28,862 nucleotides of DNA from Desulfurococcales archaeon (GCA_023255965.1 JAGDWE010000031.1:1-28862); one strand, 5' to 3'. Shown: positions 8,432 through 16,735, numbered from the stretch's first letter. Notes: a model not told the origin generated them from the sequence alone. Program-made: numbers and translations.

Positions 8432-8496
8432 CTAGTCCTAAAATATATTTTTAATACTTTTTTATTACTTTATTATTAATATTACAGGTGTACTTG

Positions 8497-10347
8497 ATGT
8501 TAAGCCGTGCTTCAGGTGCTCTGGTCAGTATCAGTAAATACATAGCATTAATTTACGGTCTCATATTTATGTATAGTTTCATTACATATCCTTTCGACCC
8601 ATTCTTACAGAATAGCTTATTACTTCAAGTAGTAATAATATTAGCTTTCATTAAACTCTGGAGGAAGACTTTAAAAGCATATCTTAAACTTACCCTCTTA
8701 ATGACGATGATTATTAGCGTAGTGCCGGTTGCCTATATATCATTAAATTACACTGAGGTAGCATATAAAGCTGGAATACCTACTCAGGTAGAGTTTATAT
8801 TTGGGTTAATCACTATTACCTCCGTTATAGGACTTACATGGATTTTTATCGGCAAGATATTAGCTATAACTACATTGGTATTCATAGCTTATGCCTATCT
8901 AGGTAAGTTCATACCAGGTTTCTTCGGCCATGGAGGATACCCATTAGATATGCTCATAGGTTATTTCTATATGACCAGAGAGGGTTTATGGAGTTTACCA
9001 TTGAATATAGCTTCCACATACGTCATAGCATTCAATATATTAGGGGCAATTCTAGCTAAGATAAAAACAACTAAGTTGATAATGGATGGTCTCTTACCAC
9101 TTACTAGGAGAGTTAGGGGAGGTCCGGCAGTAGTTGCTGTTATAAGTAATATGTTGTTAGGTATGGTTTCTGGAAGTGCGCCTGAAAACGCTGCTTTGAC
9201 TGGAACTGCCTTCTCATCGATGTTAAGGGGTTATGGATTTACACCGGAGAGGTCTGCAGGCATTATAGCTTCGGCAGCTGCTGGCGCCTTAATAATGCCC
9301 CCTGTAATGGGTGCCGCTGCATTCTTAATGGCTGATCTTTTAGGCGTTCCATATAGGGATATAGTTATCTCTGCGTTCCTACCAGCTGTATTATTCTATG
9401 CATCATTAACGATTCATATATATCTTTATTCATCCTTAGGATTAACTAAAGGGTTAATCAAAGGTTATGAATTAGAAGTTGTTAATGTCGGCAGATTATT
9501 ATTGGATTACGGTCATATATTGGTACCATTATTTGTGGTTACTTACTATATATTAGCTGGTTTTTCACCCTTTAGGGCTGCTATGTATGGCATTATTGCA
9601 TCTATAGTTATATCGTTTATTAGGAAGTCAACTAGAATTAACGTTAGAACCCTAGTTGACGCTATCTATGAAGCTATGGATAGGATTGTATACTTAGGTA
9701 TAGCTATAGCATCAGCATCACTAATATACTCTGTCGTGATGATGAGTGGATTAGGTGTTAAGTTATCTTTAGTTATTGAATACCTCTCAGCCGGTAATTT
9801 ACTACTAACGTTGATATTGATAATGATTTCATGTATAGTTTTAGGTATGGGTTTACCAGCAACTGTGGCTTACTTAATAGTAGCTCTGACTATAGGCCCA
9901 GCTTTAGTTCATCTAGGAGTGCATCAAATGGCCGCGCATATGTTCATATTCTACTTCTCTACATTCTCGACTATAACCCCGCCAGTAGCTTTAGCACTAT
10001 ATACGGCATGCGCGGTATTCAACTCAGATATCATGAAGTCAGGTATTGAGGCTATTAAGTTGTCTATTCCAGCATTTATAGTTCCTTACGTATTTATATT
10101 TAGACCATCACTCCTGCTCTTGAGTGGCGATAGTTATGAAGTTATAATTACATTTATATATACGTTGGTAGGCATTCTCGCTATTATTTCAGCTATTGTA
10201 GGTTACTTACTTAGACCCGTATCATTACCTATGAGACTAGTATACGGGTTATGCGGCGTACTAAGCTTAATACCTAATTACATGTTGAATTTGGTAGGTA
10301 CTTCAATAATAATAGCTAATATAATTTACTACATTGTAAAGAAATAA
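8497..10347 (+). CDS. TRAP transporter fused small-large permease (TAXI system)
   Basis: This protein of about 616 aa has many hydrophobic segments throughout. It carries the DctM-like signatures GMVSGSAPENAALTGTAF, AGIIASAAAGALIMPPVMGAAAFLMADLLGVPY, GMGLPATVAYLIVAL and a PPVALALYTACAVFNSD-type loop. This is the 4TM-12TM fusion of the Na+-coupled TAXI-TRAP class. Upstream in-frame GTG 8488 and TTG 8494 are possible, but GGTG at 8487-8490 sits well for ATG 8497. It follows the binding-protein gene by about 65 bp. TRAP systems need a binding protein, and the one encoded at 7442 supplies it. Confidence 0.9.
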   Translation: MLSRASGALVSISKYIALIYGLIFMYSFITYPFDPFLQNSLLLQVVIILAFIKLWRKTLKAYLKLTLLMTMIISVVPVAYISLNYTEVAYKAGIPTQVEFIFGLITITSVIGLTWIFIGKILAITTLVFIAYAYLGKFIPGFFGHGGYPLDMLIGYFYMTREGLWSLPLNIASTYVIAFNILGAILAKIKTTKLIMDGLLPLTRRVRGGPAVVAVISNMLLGMVSGSAPENAALTGTAFSSMLRGYGFTPERSAGIIASAAAGALIMPPVMGAAAFLMADLLGVPYRDIVISAFLPAVLFYASLTIHIYLYSSLGLTKGLIKGYELEVVNVGRLLLDYGHILVPLFVVTYYILAGFSPFRAAMYGIIASIVISFIRKSTRINVRTLVDAIYEAMDRIVYLGIAIASASLIYSVVMMSGLGVKLSLVIEYLSAGNLLLTLILIMISCIVLGMGLPATVAYLIVALTIGPALVHLGVHQMAAHMFIFYFSTFSTITPPVALALYTACAVFNSDIMKSGIEAIKLSIPAFIVPYVFIFRPSLLLLSGDSYEVIITFIYTLVGILAIISAIVGYLLRPVSLPMRLVYGLCGVLSLIPNYMLNLVGTSIIIANIIYYIVKK

Positions 10348-10352
10348 ATTCA

Positions 10353-10412
10353 GCTGAAAAACCATATAATATATTAGAGCGCAGTTACTGAGATGATATA
10401 TTAGGAGACTTG
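10353..10412 (+). pseudogene. Short remnant of a creatininase gene 5' end
   Basis: 10353-10388 reads GCT GAA AAA CCA TAT AAT ATA TTA GAG CGC AGT TAC, i.e. (E)KPYNILERSY followed by TGA. The functional creatininase gene reads KRPYNILECSY at 2739-2771. About 30 of 34 bases agree, and two of the differences are at third codon positions (GAA/GAG, TAT/TAC). Further on, TTAGGAGACTTGTAA resembles TTAAGGAGACAGACGTTA of the intact gene. It looks like a decayed, truncated paralog directly after the permease gene. The match is short, so chance or another repeat type is possible. Confidence 0.45.
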
Positions 10413-10985
10413 TAAATCCCATGTGAGAGGAAGGTTTCAGGTAGGCTCAGCTGTTTCCCTAGATTCCCACTCCAAGCACTTCATAGTTTTTCATTGTCAC
10501 GCCTAGGGAGCCCAGCCTCACCAGCAGTGCTTTTGGAATCATCATGGGTTCATGAATGTATGCACGAACGCATGGGGGGCCTCCGCCATTTTCAGGGTGG
10601 AGAGGTGTCAGGCTGTAATCAACCTACGTGGTTGCCTGCGCCCATTAGCTAGGTCGCTTTTGTTATCTTGGCTACCTTGAATATTATGGGCACGTGCTCC
10701 CCCCTCAGCGCCCGCCCACTTATCGCGGGTTCATCGGAGGCTACGTAGGCGGGCACCACTCGACCCGCCTCACGGGAGACTAGGCATGACCTCCCGCCCC
10801 TGGCGGCCGCTTCGCCGTCATCGAGGCGGTCGAGCATCTATAGTGGCTAAAAAGCTCATAAACTTTTAACTAAGCCAGCAGTCTAAGCCTAATGAGCTCT
10901 ATCTTAGTATGCCCTCCATCTATAGGTCTTCCAAGCCCATCAAATATCCTACCAAGTCATTAAATGCCACATAAATGCGAATATA
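10413..10985. other. Non-coding GC-rich island downstream of transporter genes
   Basis: I see no credible gene. The minus ORF 10649-10837 (62 aa) is Arg/Ala/Gly-rich and resembles chance coding in GC-rich DNA. The segment about 10540-10850 is far richer in G+C than the flanking genes. It contains inverted repeats such as GCCCGCC (10710-10716) with GGCGGGC (10748-10754). As with the island at 2.0-2.56 kb on the other side of the catabolic cluster, it may be a decayed mobile element or a structured RNA. Confidence 0.45.
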
Positions 10986-10988
10986 AAT

Positions 10989-11183
10989 CTAAGTAGGTAG
11001 CTTAGATTGAAGCTCCCTCCTGAAGTCCTCCAAACTCATATTCTCCCTCAACTTAGAAATTTCGATAACCATCACCTTATCTTTATATAACACTCTTAAT
11101 ACCTCTTTATCTTTATACCTATAGACATCTAACACCTTAAACCCTAGTTTACTGGCCTCAGAGAGGTATTTCCTTAACTTCAT
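10989..11183 (-). CDS. Small hypothetical protein, 64 aa
   Basis: MKLRKYLSEASKLGFKVLDV is followed by a strand-rich KEVLRVLYKDKVMVIEISKL and a charged C-terminal helix. The amphipathic helix-strand-strand-helix pattern and balanced composition look like a real soluble small protein, but I do not recognise a family. It lies alone, in the same orientation as the tRNA-His 50 bp upstream of its start. No strong ribosome site is visible. Confidence 0.5.
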   Translation of the reverse strand: MKLRKYLSEASKLGFKVLDVYRYKDKEVLRVLYKDKVMVIEISKLRENMSLEDFRRELQSKLPT

Positions 11184-11235
11184 ACCAGCGTCAGACCTAA
11201 GTTATAGTAGAGGCTTGAGGTTAAAAACATTGAAG

Positions 11236-11327
11236 GGCCGCGGCCGGGATTTGAACCCGGGACCTCGGGATCTCCATCCCTTAGGAGCCCACAGTCCCGC
11301 GCTCTTCCAGGCTGAGCTACCGCGGCC
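11236..11327 (-). tRNA. tRNA-His (GTG) with 17-nt intron
   Basis: On the minus strand, acceptor GCCGCGG pairs with CCGCGGC, preceded by an encoded G-1 and followed by C73, the two identity marks of archaeal tRNA-His. The D-stem is GCTC/GAGC, the anticodon stem CGGGA/TCCCG and the T-arm CCGGG-TTCAAAT-CCCGG. The anticodon loop is 24 nt, so a 17-nt intron (11272-11288) lies at the canonical 37/38 position. It carries a CTCC/GGAG stem that would form the bulge-helix-bulge. The anticodon GTG is at 11290-11292. CCA is not encoded. Confidence 0.95.
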
Positions 11328-11434
11328 ACAACCTCAGTACTATTGATTTGCTTCGGAACTTAAAACTTTTCCTAAGAGCTTTAAAATTAAGTAGAGAATT
11401 AAATACAAGAATGTGGTGACCGGTGGAGTAAGTA

Positions 11435-12976
11435 ATGAGCGGCATTAAAGTGGTTGGTGAGGAGGTCTACGTACCCGACTCCACAGTAGTTACTAACGGC
11501 GTTTTAAGGAGGTTGATCGCTGACGCTAAGATAGGTGGTAGGATAGTTATATGTAGGGAGTTAATACAATACTTTGAGAACCTAGCTAATGAGGGTAGGG
11601 CGCTAGGCTTCATAGGACTTGAAGAGCTGCGTATGATTAGGACTTTATGTACCAAGCATGGAATATCTATTGATACTCTACCAATTAACAGAAAATTCGA
11701 TAATATAGATGCCGCGATAAGGGAGCTTGCCTCAGAGCTAGGAAGCACCTTAATTACATCGAGTAGGGTCCAAGCACTAGCCGCTGAGGTGCTTGGTGTT
11801 AAGGTGTTATACGTACCATCAACACCTACTAACGAATTCATACTTGATAAATTCTTCGACAATGAGACCATGAGCATACACCTTAAGGAGGGGGCTAAAC
11901 CATTGGCCAAGAAGGGCAGACCGGGTAAATGGTATTTAACTGAAGCGGGTTCCAACATATTAACCAGAGACGATATTGAGTTAATAGCTAATGAAATCAT
12001 GGAACTAGCAAAGAACAGCTTAAATGGCGTTATTGAGATAGATAGGCCTGGATCAACAATTATCCAATTAAGTGATTACAGGATAATTATTACTAGGCCT
12101 CCAATGAGTAATGGGTGGGAGATAACCGCCGTTAGGCCCCTAGTAAGACCTAAGTTAGAGGAATATAGATTGAGTGATAAGTTGCTTCAAAGATTTAATG
12201 AAAGAGCTGAAGGTATATTGATCGCCGGAGCCCCTGGCATGGGTAAAACCACGTTTGCTCAGGCGCTAGCCGAATACTACATAAGGAAGGGGAAGATAGT
12301 AAAGACTGTGGAATCGCCTAGGGATATGAAGTTGCCGCCGTATGCCACCCAGTACTCTAAGGTATATGCATCACCCGAGGAGCTCCACGACATCCTACTG
12401 CTTAGTAGGCCTGATTACACGGTATTTGATGAGATGAGGAATGATGAAGACTTCAAGTTATATGTTGACCTGAGGTTGGCAGGTATAGGTATGATCGGCG
12501 TCGTACATGCTTCATCGCCTATAGATGCCCTTCAAAGGTTCATTGGCAGAGTTGATGTTGGTATGATACCCAGCGTAATTGATACCGTCGTATTCATAGA
12601 TAAGGGTAATGTGGATAAGGTATATGTAGTAGGCATGACCGTTAAACTACCTACAGGACTTAAGGAGGCAGACTTAGCAAGGCCTGTAGTTGAGGTGAGG
12701 GACTTCATGACTGGTGAGCTAGAATACGAGATATACACGTTTGGTGAGCAGACTGCTGTAGTTAATGTTAAGAACTTAGTTAGAACAGATCTTGAGTCGA
12801 GACTGAGGAACATGTTGCTTAGGATGATGCCCTCAGCCAATGTAGAGGTCGACGGTAAATCGGTGAATATCTACATACCTAAGGAAGACCTAAAGAACTT
12901 AAGGAAGGTAGCTAAGAGGTTTAAGAAGCTTGAAAATGAATATGGAGTTGAAATAAGTGTTAAGGTTCTTGAGTAG
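11435..12976 (+). CDS. PIN-domain/KH ATPase (PINA-like)
   Basis: This 513-aa protein has three parts. An N-terminal PIN nuclease-like domain spans about 1-130 (VPDSTVV with Asp15). A central PilT/VirB11-type ATPase has Walker A GAPGMGKT at 265-272 and a Walker B-like YTVFDEMRN near 330. A C-terminal basic region of KH type ends ...KDLKNLRKVAKRFKKLENEY. This architecture matches archaeal PINA, a hexameric ATPase reported in Sulfolobus to promote Holliday-junction branch migration with Hjc and Hjm. GGTGGAG lies 6 nt before ATG 11435. It is followed 2 bp later by a SWIM zinc-finger gene, which also suggests a recombination-repair role. Confidence 0.9.
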   Translation: MSGIKVVGEEVYVPDSTVVTNGVLRRLIADAKIGGRIVICRELIQYFENLANEGRALGFIGLEELRMIRTLCTKHGISIDTLPINRKFDNIDAAIRELASELGSTLITSSRVQALAAEVLGVKVLYVPSTPTNEFILDKFFDNETMSIHLKEGAKPLAKKGRPGKWYLTEAGSNILTRDDIELIANEIMELAKNSLNGVIEIDRPGSTIIQLSDYRIIITRPPMSNGWEITAVRPLVRPKLEEYRLSDKLLQRFNERAEGILIAGAPGMGKTTFAQALAEYYIRKGKIVKTVESPRDMKLPPYATQYSKVYASPEELHDILLLSRPDYTVFDEMRNDEDFKLYVDLRLAGIGMIGVVHASSPIDALQRFIGRVDVGMIPSVIDTVVFIDKGNVDKVYVVGMTVKLPTGLKEADLARPVVEVRDFMTGELEYEIYTFGEQTAVVNVKNLVRTDLESRLRNMLLRMMPSANVEVDGKSVNIYIPKEDLKNLRKVAKRFKKLENEYGVEISVKVLE

Positions 12977-12978
12977 CC

Positions 12979-13356
12979 ATGAATTATAGGGACTTGGGGA
13001 AATACCTGGAATCTACAAGTCCATCAGATCTAGATGAGAGGGTTTTAGAGGCAATCCATGAAAGGAGAGTAGTTAAGCTAACGTGTAATGACGTTTCCTT
13101 ATGGGTGTTTAACGGGAGGGAGAGGGATTACCTAATAGTCCCTAGAATGTACTGTAGTTGTATGGACTTTGAATTAAACGTTGTTATTAGGGGCTCTAAG
13201 CCCTTCTGTTACCATCTAATAGCACAACGTATTAGTGAATTAAGGAATGCATTTAAGGATTTAAAGGTCGACATGAGCACGTTAATTGATGTGTTGATCG
13301 AACTCATATACTTGAGTAGGAGCCCAACGCTGAGGAGGATCATAAGTGGGCATTAG
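12979..13356 (+). CDS. SWIM zinc-finger protein
   Basis: This 125-aa protein has the SWIM pattern CxC-(n)-CxH: YCSCMDFELNV, then about a dozen residues, then PFCYHL (residues about 56-76). Flanking segments are helical. SWIM-domain proteins bind DNA or partner proteins, and Sws1-type members associate with Rad51/RadA paralogs in homologous recombination. Archaeal relatives exist, but the exact partner is not shown here. It starts 2 bp after the PINA-like gene, so co-translation is likely. Confidence 0.75.
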   Translation: MNYRDLGKYLESTSPSDLDERVLEAIHERRVVKLTCNDVSLWVFNGRERDYLIVPRMYCSCMDFELNVVIRGSKPFCYHLIAQRISELRNAFKDLKVDMSTLIDVLIELIYLSRSPTLRRIISGH

Positions 13357-13414
13357 GTTTTATATGATAGAAAAAAATTAAATAAATTGTAACCGTAGTT
13401 GTTGTGGTGTATTT

Positions 13415-13714
13415 ATGGGTAGGAGGAGTAAGAAGAGGTATAAGAGAATACAGCCTCGGGTTAGGAGGTTGCCGACAAGGTTTCAATGCCCAGCATGCGG
13501 CTTGATGACTTTAGGGATAGAGATGAAGAGAGAGGAGGGAGTGGCGATTATTTCATGTAGTAATAGCGGATGTGGTTTAAGGGCTACAATAAACAATGTA
13601 CCTAGGATTTATCAGGAGGTTGACGTATACGCTAAATTCCTGGATAGATTCGCTGATGGTTCGATAGAGGTGAGCTATGTTAAGGGTGGTAATGAGGATG
13701 AGATGGAGGGGTAA
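13415..13714 (+). CDS. Elf1-type transcription elongation factor
   Basis: This 99-aa protein has a basic N-terminus (MGRRSKKRYKR), a four-Cys zinc ribbon (CPACG near 25-29 and CSNSGCG near 48-54) and YQEVDVYAKFLDRF. The last matches the PVDVYSDWID segment of eukaryotic Elf1. Archaeal Elf1 is an RNA polymerase-associated elongation factor. GGTG lies a few bases before ATG 13415, and an AT-rich TATA-like stretch (TTAAATAAAT near 13378) marks a promoter. The 3' end overlaps the start of the GGGP synthase gene by about 17 bp. Confidence 0.9.
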   Translation: MGRRSKKRYKRIQPRVRRLPTRFQCPACGLMTLGIEMKREEGVAIISCSNSGCGLRATINNVPRIYQEVDVYAKFLDRFADGSIEVSYVKGGNEDEMEG

Positions 13715-14447
13715 GGTAGGTGAATACCTAGATAAGGTCGTTAGAGATTATGGGGTAGCCCACTTATCTCTAATAGATCCAGCTAAGGTAAGCGATTTAA
13801 GTGGCTTAGCGAATGTGGCTAGGAAGTTAGCTGAGGCAGGCACCGACGCCTTCTTAATAGGCGGCAGCATAGGGGTATCGGAATCAGACATAGACCTAGT
13901 AGTTAACGCACTACGTGAATCAGGTAAGCCGATAATACTCTTCCCAGGTAATGTAAATGGATTATCTAAGCTAGCAGATGCTGTGCTCTTCATGAGCTTA
14001 TTAAACTCCGACGACCCCTACTATATTATAGGCGCTCAGGTGCTGGGCGCACCTATAATTAAGAGATATGGATTAGAACCTCTGCCAACAGCGTATATAG
14101 TGGTGGGTTATGGAGGTGCTGCAGGCTTTATAGGTAGGGCAAGGCCGCTACCGGTAGATAAAGATGAGCTAGGCGTCGCATACGCGTTGGCAGCCGAATA
14201 TTTAGGCATGAAGTATATTTACCTGGAGGCAGGGTCAGGGAGCCCCCAACCAATACCACCTAAATACGTTCGATCCATATCATCAGCCATAAGCAGGTCT
14301 TACCTAATAGTTGGTGGCGGTATAAGGAGGAGTGATGATGCGATAAGCATAGCTAATGCAGGGGCTAACATGATAGTGACTGGTAACTTGATCGAGGAAA
14401 ACCCCACATCAGCCATCGAATTGATAAAAGCCATAAAGCATAGATGA
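13698..14447 (+). CDS. Geranylgeranylglyceryl phosphate synthase
   Basis: This TIM-barrel prenyltransferase of about 250 aa includes HLSLIDPAKV, GTDAFLIGGSIGVSESD, KPIILFPGNVNGLSKLADA, YLEAGSGSPQPI and LIVGGGIRRSDDA. Together these are diagnostic of GGGPS, which joins geranylgeranyl-PP to sn-glycerol-1-phosphate in the first committed step of archaeal ether-lipid synthesis. Start choice: GGTGGT (13685-13690) is 7 nt from ATG 13698 and only 1 nt from ATG 13692, so 13698 is preferred. It overlaps the Elf1 gene end. Confidence 0.93.
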   Translation: MRWRGKVGEYLDKVVRDYGVAHLSLIDPAKVSDLSGLANVARKLAEAGTDAFLIGGSIGVSESDIDLVVNALRESGKPIILFPGNVNGLSKLADAVLFMSLLNSDDPYYIIGAQVLGAPIIKRYGLEPLPTAYIVVGYGGAAGFIGRARPLPVDKDELGVAYALAAEYLGMKYIYLEAGSGSPQPIPPKYVRSISSAISRSYLIVGGGIRRSDDAISIANAGANMIVTGNLIEENPTSAIELIKAIKHR

Positions 14448-14595
14448 AAGTCCCCATGAGTTGTTTCCGGCTTTAGAGATCAATGTAGTTTTGGTTGGAG
14501 CCCTTCACGTACTATCATTTATAAATCTTTCTGTAATAACTCTCAAGGGAAATTAAAAAGAACCTTAAGTATTAACGTGGAGATGAATATCATGG

Positions 14596-15039
14596 ATGTC
14601 GATGAAATTATTAAGAAGAGGGCTTACGCTGATAACTGCATCATTAGCGATAGTAGTAGCCGTAATCATATCCACAGTCATTTCATGGAATATACTAGTA
14701 GCATCTGCTACATGGTATAATGCTTACTATGGTGTAGGTGGTGACATAATAGCTCAGATGCCGAAGGTGGAATCGGTAAGTTTAAATGATGAATTAAACG
14801 AGGTGATACTAAACGTTAGAGTGGGGGTTGGAACTACGGTGCCTCCTATTAATATATTTATCTATAGGGTGAGTGGTGATGTACTAAATAACGTGATGGT
14901 GAGTAGCATAGATAGCACCGTCCTCGACGGCCTAATGATAATTAAGGTGAGATTGTATGATAAGTTGGGTGAAGGGAATTATGTTGTAAGGATATACCTT
15001 AACAATAAAAACAGAGAGGAGGTTAGATTTAGTATCTAA
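14596..15039 (+). CDS. Type IV pilin-like membrane-anchored protein
   Basis: This 147-aa protein begins MSMKLLRRGLTLITASLAIV. A basic stretch ending RRG, directly followed by a long hydrophobic segment, is the class III (prepilin) signal cleaved by PibD/EppA after RG. The rest is a beta-rich extracellular domain of about 100 residues. It could be an adhesion pilin, an archaellin-like subunit or a single secreted protein; no pilus assembly ATPase or TadC gene is adjacent. M3 at 14602 is an alternative start. AATTAAAAAG at 14551-14560 is a plausible TATA box. Confidence 0.55.
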   Translation: MSMKLLRRGLTLITASLAIVVAVIISTVISWNILVASATWYNAYYGVGGDIIAQMPKVESVSLNDELNEVILNVRVGVGTTVPPINIFIYRVSGDVLNNVMVSSIDSTVLDGLMIIKVRLYDKLGEGNYVVRIYLNNKNREEVRFSI

Positions 15040-15164
15040 GCAGCGTCAGCGTTTATTGGATCTCCCCTTAGGGGTAGTACCTTAGCTGCAGCTAAGGCTA
15101 TGATCACAGCCTTCAATATCACCATACCCATCGGAGTGGCTAACCAATACATTAACTTCTTCAT
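15036..15164 (-). CDS. Small membrane protein, 42 aa
   Basis: On the minus strand, ATG at 15164 opens MKKLMYWLATPMGMVILKAV, then IIALAAAKVL, and ends ...DPINADAA before TAG at 15036-15038. It has one hydrophobic helix (about residues 8-30), a positive N-terminus and an acidic tail. Expression looks plausible: GGTGAT lies 5 nt before the ATG, and a TTATAAG box sits about 25-30 bp upstream. Its stop overlaps the stop of the convergent pilin-like gene. No family is recognised. Confidence 0.5.
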   Translation of the reverse strand: MKKLMYWLATPMGMVILKAVIIALAAAKVLPLRGDPINADAA

Positions 15165-15279
15165 AGCTAATCACCATGTTAATAATAGAGCTTATAAGTG
15201 TTGGATTTTTTTGCAATCACCCTACCTTAGTAAGCGAAAATTTTAATAGAGATCACTACCTTATAAGATATTTGGTAGA

Positions 15280-16338
15280 ATGAGCGAAGCAAAGAATGTG
15301 GAGGAATTGAGGAGATATGCCTATAACTTCCTAAGACATATTAATTACTCCCTAGCAAAGCTTGTAGAGCATATACTATCTTATAACTACCTACCATCTA
15401 AGACGGAAATGGCTAAGGACCTTGGCATACCTCCCTATGAGTTATCACGTAGGTTAAGCGTATTTAGGAAATTAAACTTCATGTTCGGTGTTAACGTTGA
15501 TCTATGTGCTATCAACTTATCAAGGCTTATAATCATATCTAAGGACTCCATAGATGTTGAGGAATTAGCATCAAATAAGAGTGGGCATTTCCTCAACTTC
15601 TATTCACCAATAGTTCTACCCTTTAACGGCACTTTACTAATGTACTACGTACCATATGGATTAGATATAGGGAGCTTTACATCCAAATTTAAAAACATAG
15701 TTTCATATGATGTCATTATCGAAACTATGTACAGTAAGGCTAAGTTAACAGAGCATTTTGACTTCATTAATAAGAAGTTTAAGGTAAATTGGAATAGGCT
15801 TCATAATATAATTAGTGAATGTTTAAAGAGGGTTGATGAAGTAGGTATTAGGGATGTTAGGAGATGTTTTAAGGTAAAATATGATTCATTGGACTTACTC
15901 ATAATTAAAGAGTTGGAGAAGGATCCGTTTAGGTCACTAATAGGGATATCCAATGAATTGAATGTTAATTATGCTAAAGTCCTTAGGCATTATAATCAAC
16001 ATGTTAGTAAAATTATTAGGGGATTTAGATTAAGAGCTATACCTTTACCTCCAGAAGCTTCATTATATGTAGCCATTGGGATTAAGGCTGATTCCACAAT
16101 GCTTAACGCGCTTGCTAAAGCACTTACCGAATTAATACATGTAGCTGCCATATATTTATCACAGAATTCGATGTATGCCTTACTAGTTTGTGATCAAATA
16201 TTACTCAACGAACTGTTAAAATTCATAGCCAATTACGTAAGCAACTACGACATATACCTACTTGATAGATCCCGTAGAGTCGTATTTACCATACCATATA
16301 CTGAATACTCTAAATTCTTAAAATATTGGGCTACTTAG
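15280..16338 (+). CDS. Two-HTH DNA-binding protein (Lrp/wHTH-like)
   Basis: This 352-aa protein has two winged-helix-like segments. One is near residues 36-70 (LPSKTEMAKDLGIPPYELSRR). The other is near 203-250 (LDLLIIKELEKDPFRSLIGI, then SNELNVNYAKVLRHYNQHV). Between and after them are alpha/beta regions with no recognised motif. Such dual-HTH proteins are usually annotated as Lrp-related regulators in Thermoproteota. An AT-rich TATA-like run at 15236-15250 precedes it. It ends 379 bp before the first ORB-like box of the candidate origin, so an initiator-type role (compare WhiP, a two-winged-helix protein beside a Sulfolobus origin) is possible but unproven. Confidence 0.6.
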   Translation: MSEAKNVEELRRYAYNFLRHINYSLAKLVEHILSYNYLPSKTEMAKDLGIPPYELSRRLSVFRKLNFMFGVNVDLCAINLSRLIIISKDSIDVEELASNKSGHFLNFYSPIVLPFNGTLLMYYVPYGLDIGSFTSKFKNIVSYDVIIETMYSKAKLTEHFDFINKKFKVNWNRLHNIISECLKRVDEVGIRDVRRCFKVKYDSLDLLIIKELEKDPFRSLIGISNELNVNYAKVLRHYNQHVSKIIRGFRLRAIPLPPEASLYVAIGIKADSTMLNALAKALTELIHVAAIYLSQNSMYALLVCDQILLNELLKFIANYVSNYDIYLLDRSRRVVFTIPYTEYSKFLKYWAT

Positions 16339-16352
16339 GGATCATATTCTAA

Positions 16353-16622
16353 TCATATTGGTGGTCCCTCAGGTCTTAAGTACTTCCTCTTAAAACACTC
16401 TTCAACATCCACACCAGCTATATTAGCTAAAGAGGTGAGCCATGCAAGTACATCCGCGAACTCCTCCTCAATTTTGTTTTTATCGTTAGAGAGTAGTGCG
16501 TCTGCTAACTCGCCTACCTCCTCTACAAACCATGTAAACGTCGCGTACAGGCCTCTCTCCATATCCCTCTTAAAATAATACTCCCTCATTAATCTCTGAA
16601 CATCTCTAAGTGAAATCCCCAT
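16353..16622 (-). CDS. MazG-like nucleotide pyrophosphohydrolase
   Basis: This 89-aa single MazG domain includes MGISLRDVQRLMREYYFKRD, then FVEEVGELADALL (the EExxE half of the metal site), then IEEEFADVLAWLTSLANIAG (the ExxD half). The family is all-helical and cleaves NTPs or modified nucleotides to NMP + PPi, a house-cleaning role. The start is taken at ATG 16622, because GGTGGT lies about 7 nt upstream; GTG 16637 would place that site inside the gene. The candidate origin lies immediately upstream of its 5' end. Confidence 0.85.
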   Translation of the reverse strand: MGISLRDVQRLMREYYFKRDMERGLYATFTWFVEEVGELADALLSNDKNKIEEEFADVLAWLTSLANIAGVDVEECFKRKYLRPEGPPI

Positions 16623-16716
16623 ACCCTTAACCACCACATCATATAATAACCTAGGATCAAATATTAAAAATACGCCTACTTGATCGATTTCATCCCTGGG
16701 GATGTTGATGGATCTA

Positions 16717-16735
16717 ACCCCTTTGTTTCATTTGA
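16717..16735 (-). promoter_or_regulatory. ORB-like box 1
   Basis: On the minus strand it reads TTCAAATGAAACAAAGGGGT. Against an ORB-type sequence (TTCCA-GTG-GAAAC-AAAGGGGT) it agrees at about 16 of 21 positions, with a full GGGGT. Similarity to box 4 continues beyond the core into ATAT..ATCCCACCTA (to about 16754), suggesting a longer duplicated unit. Confidence 0.6.

Noticed and set aside
10649..10837. 62-aa minus ORF as a TnpB C-terminal remnant
   Set aside because: No zinc ribbon or RDxNA motif; composition is what GC-rich non-coding DNA gives by chance.
11467..12000. 177-aa minus ORF
   Set aside because: Antisense shadow of the PIN-ATPase gene, low-complexity Ser/Leu-rich translation.
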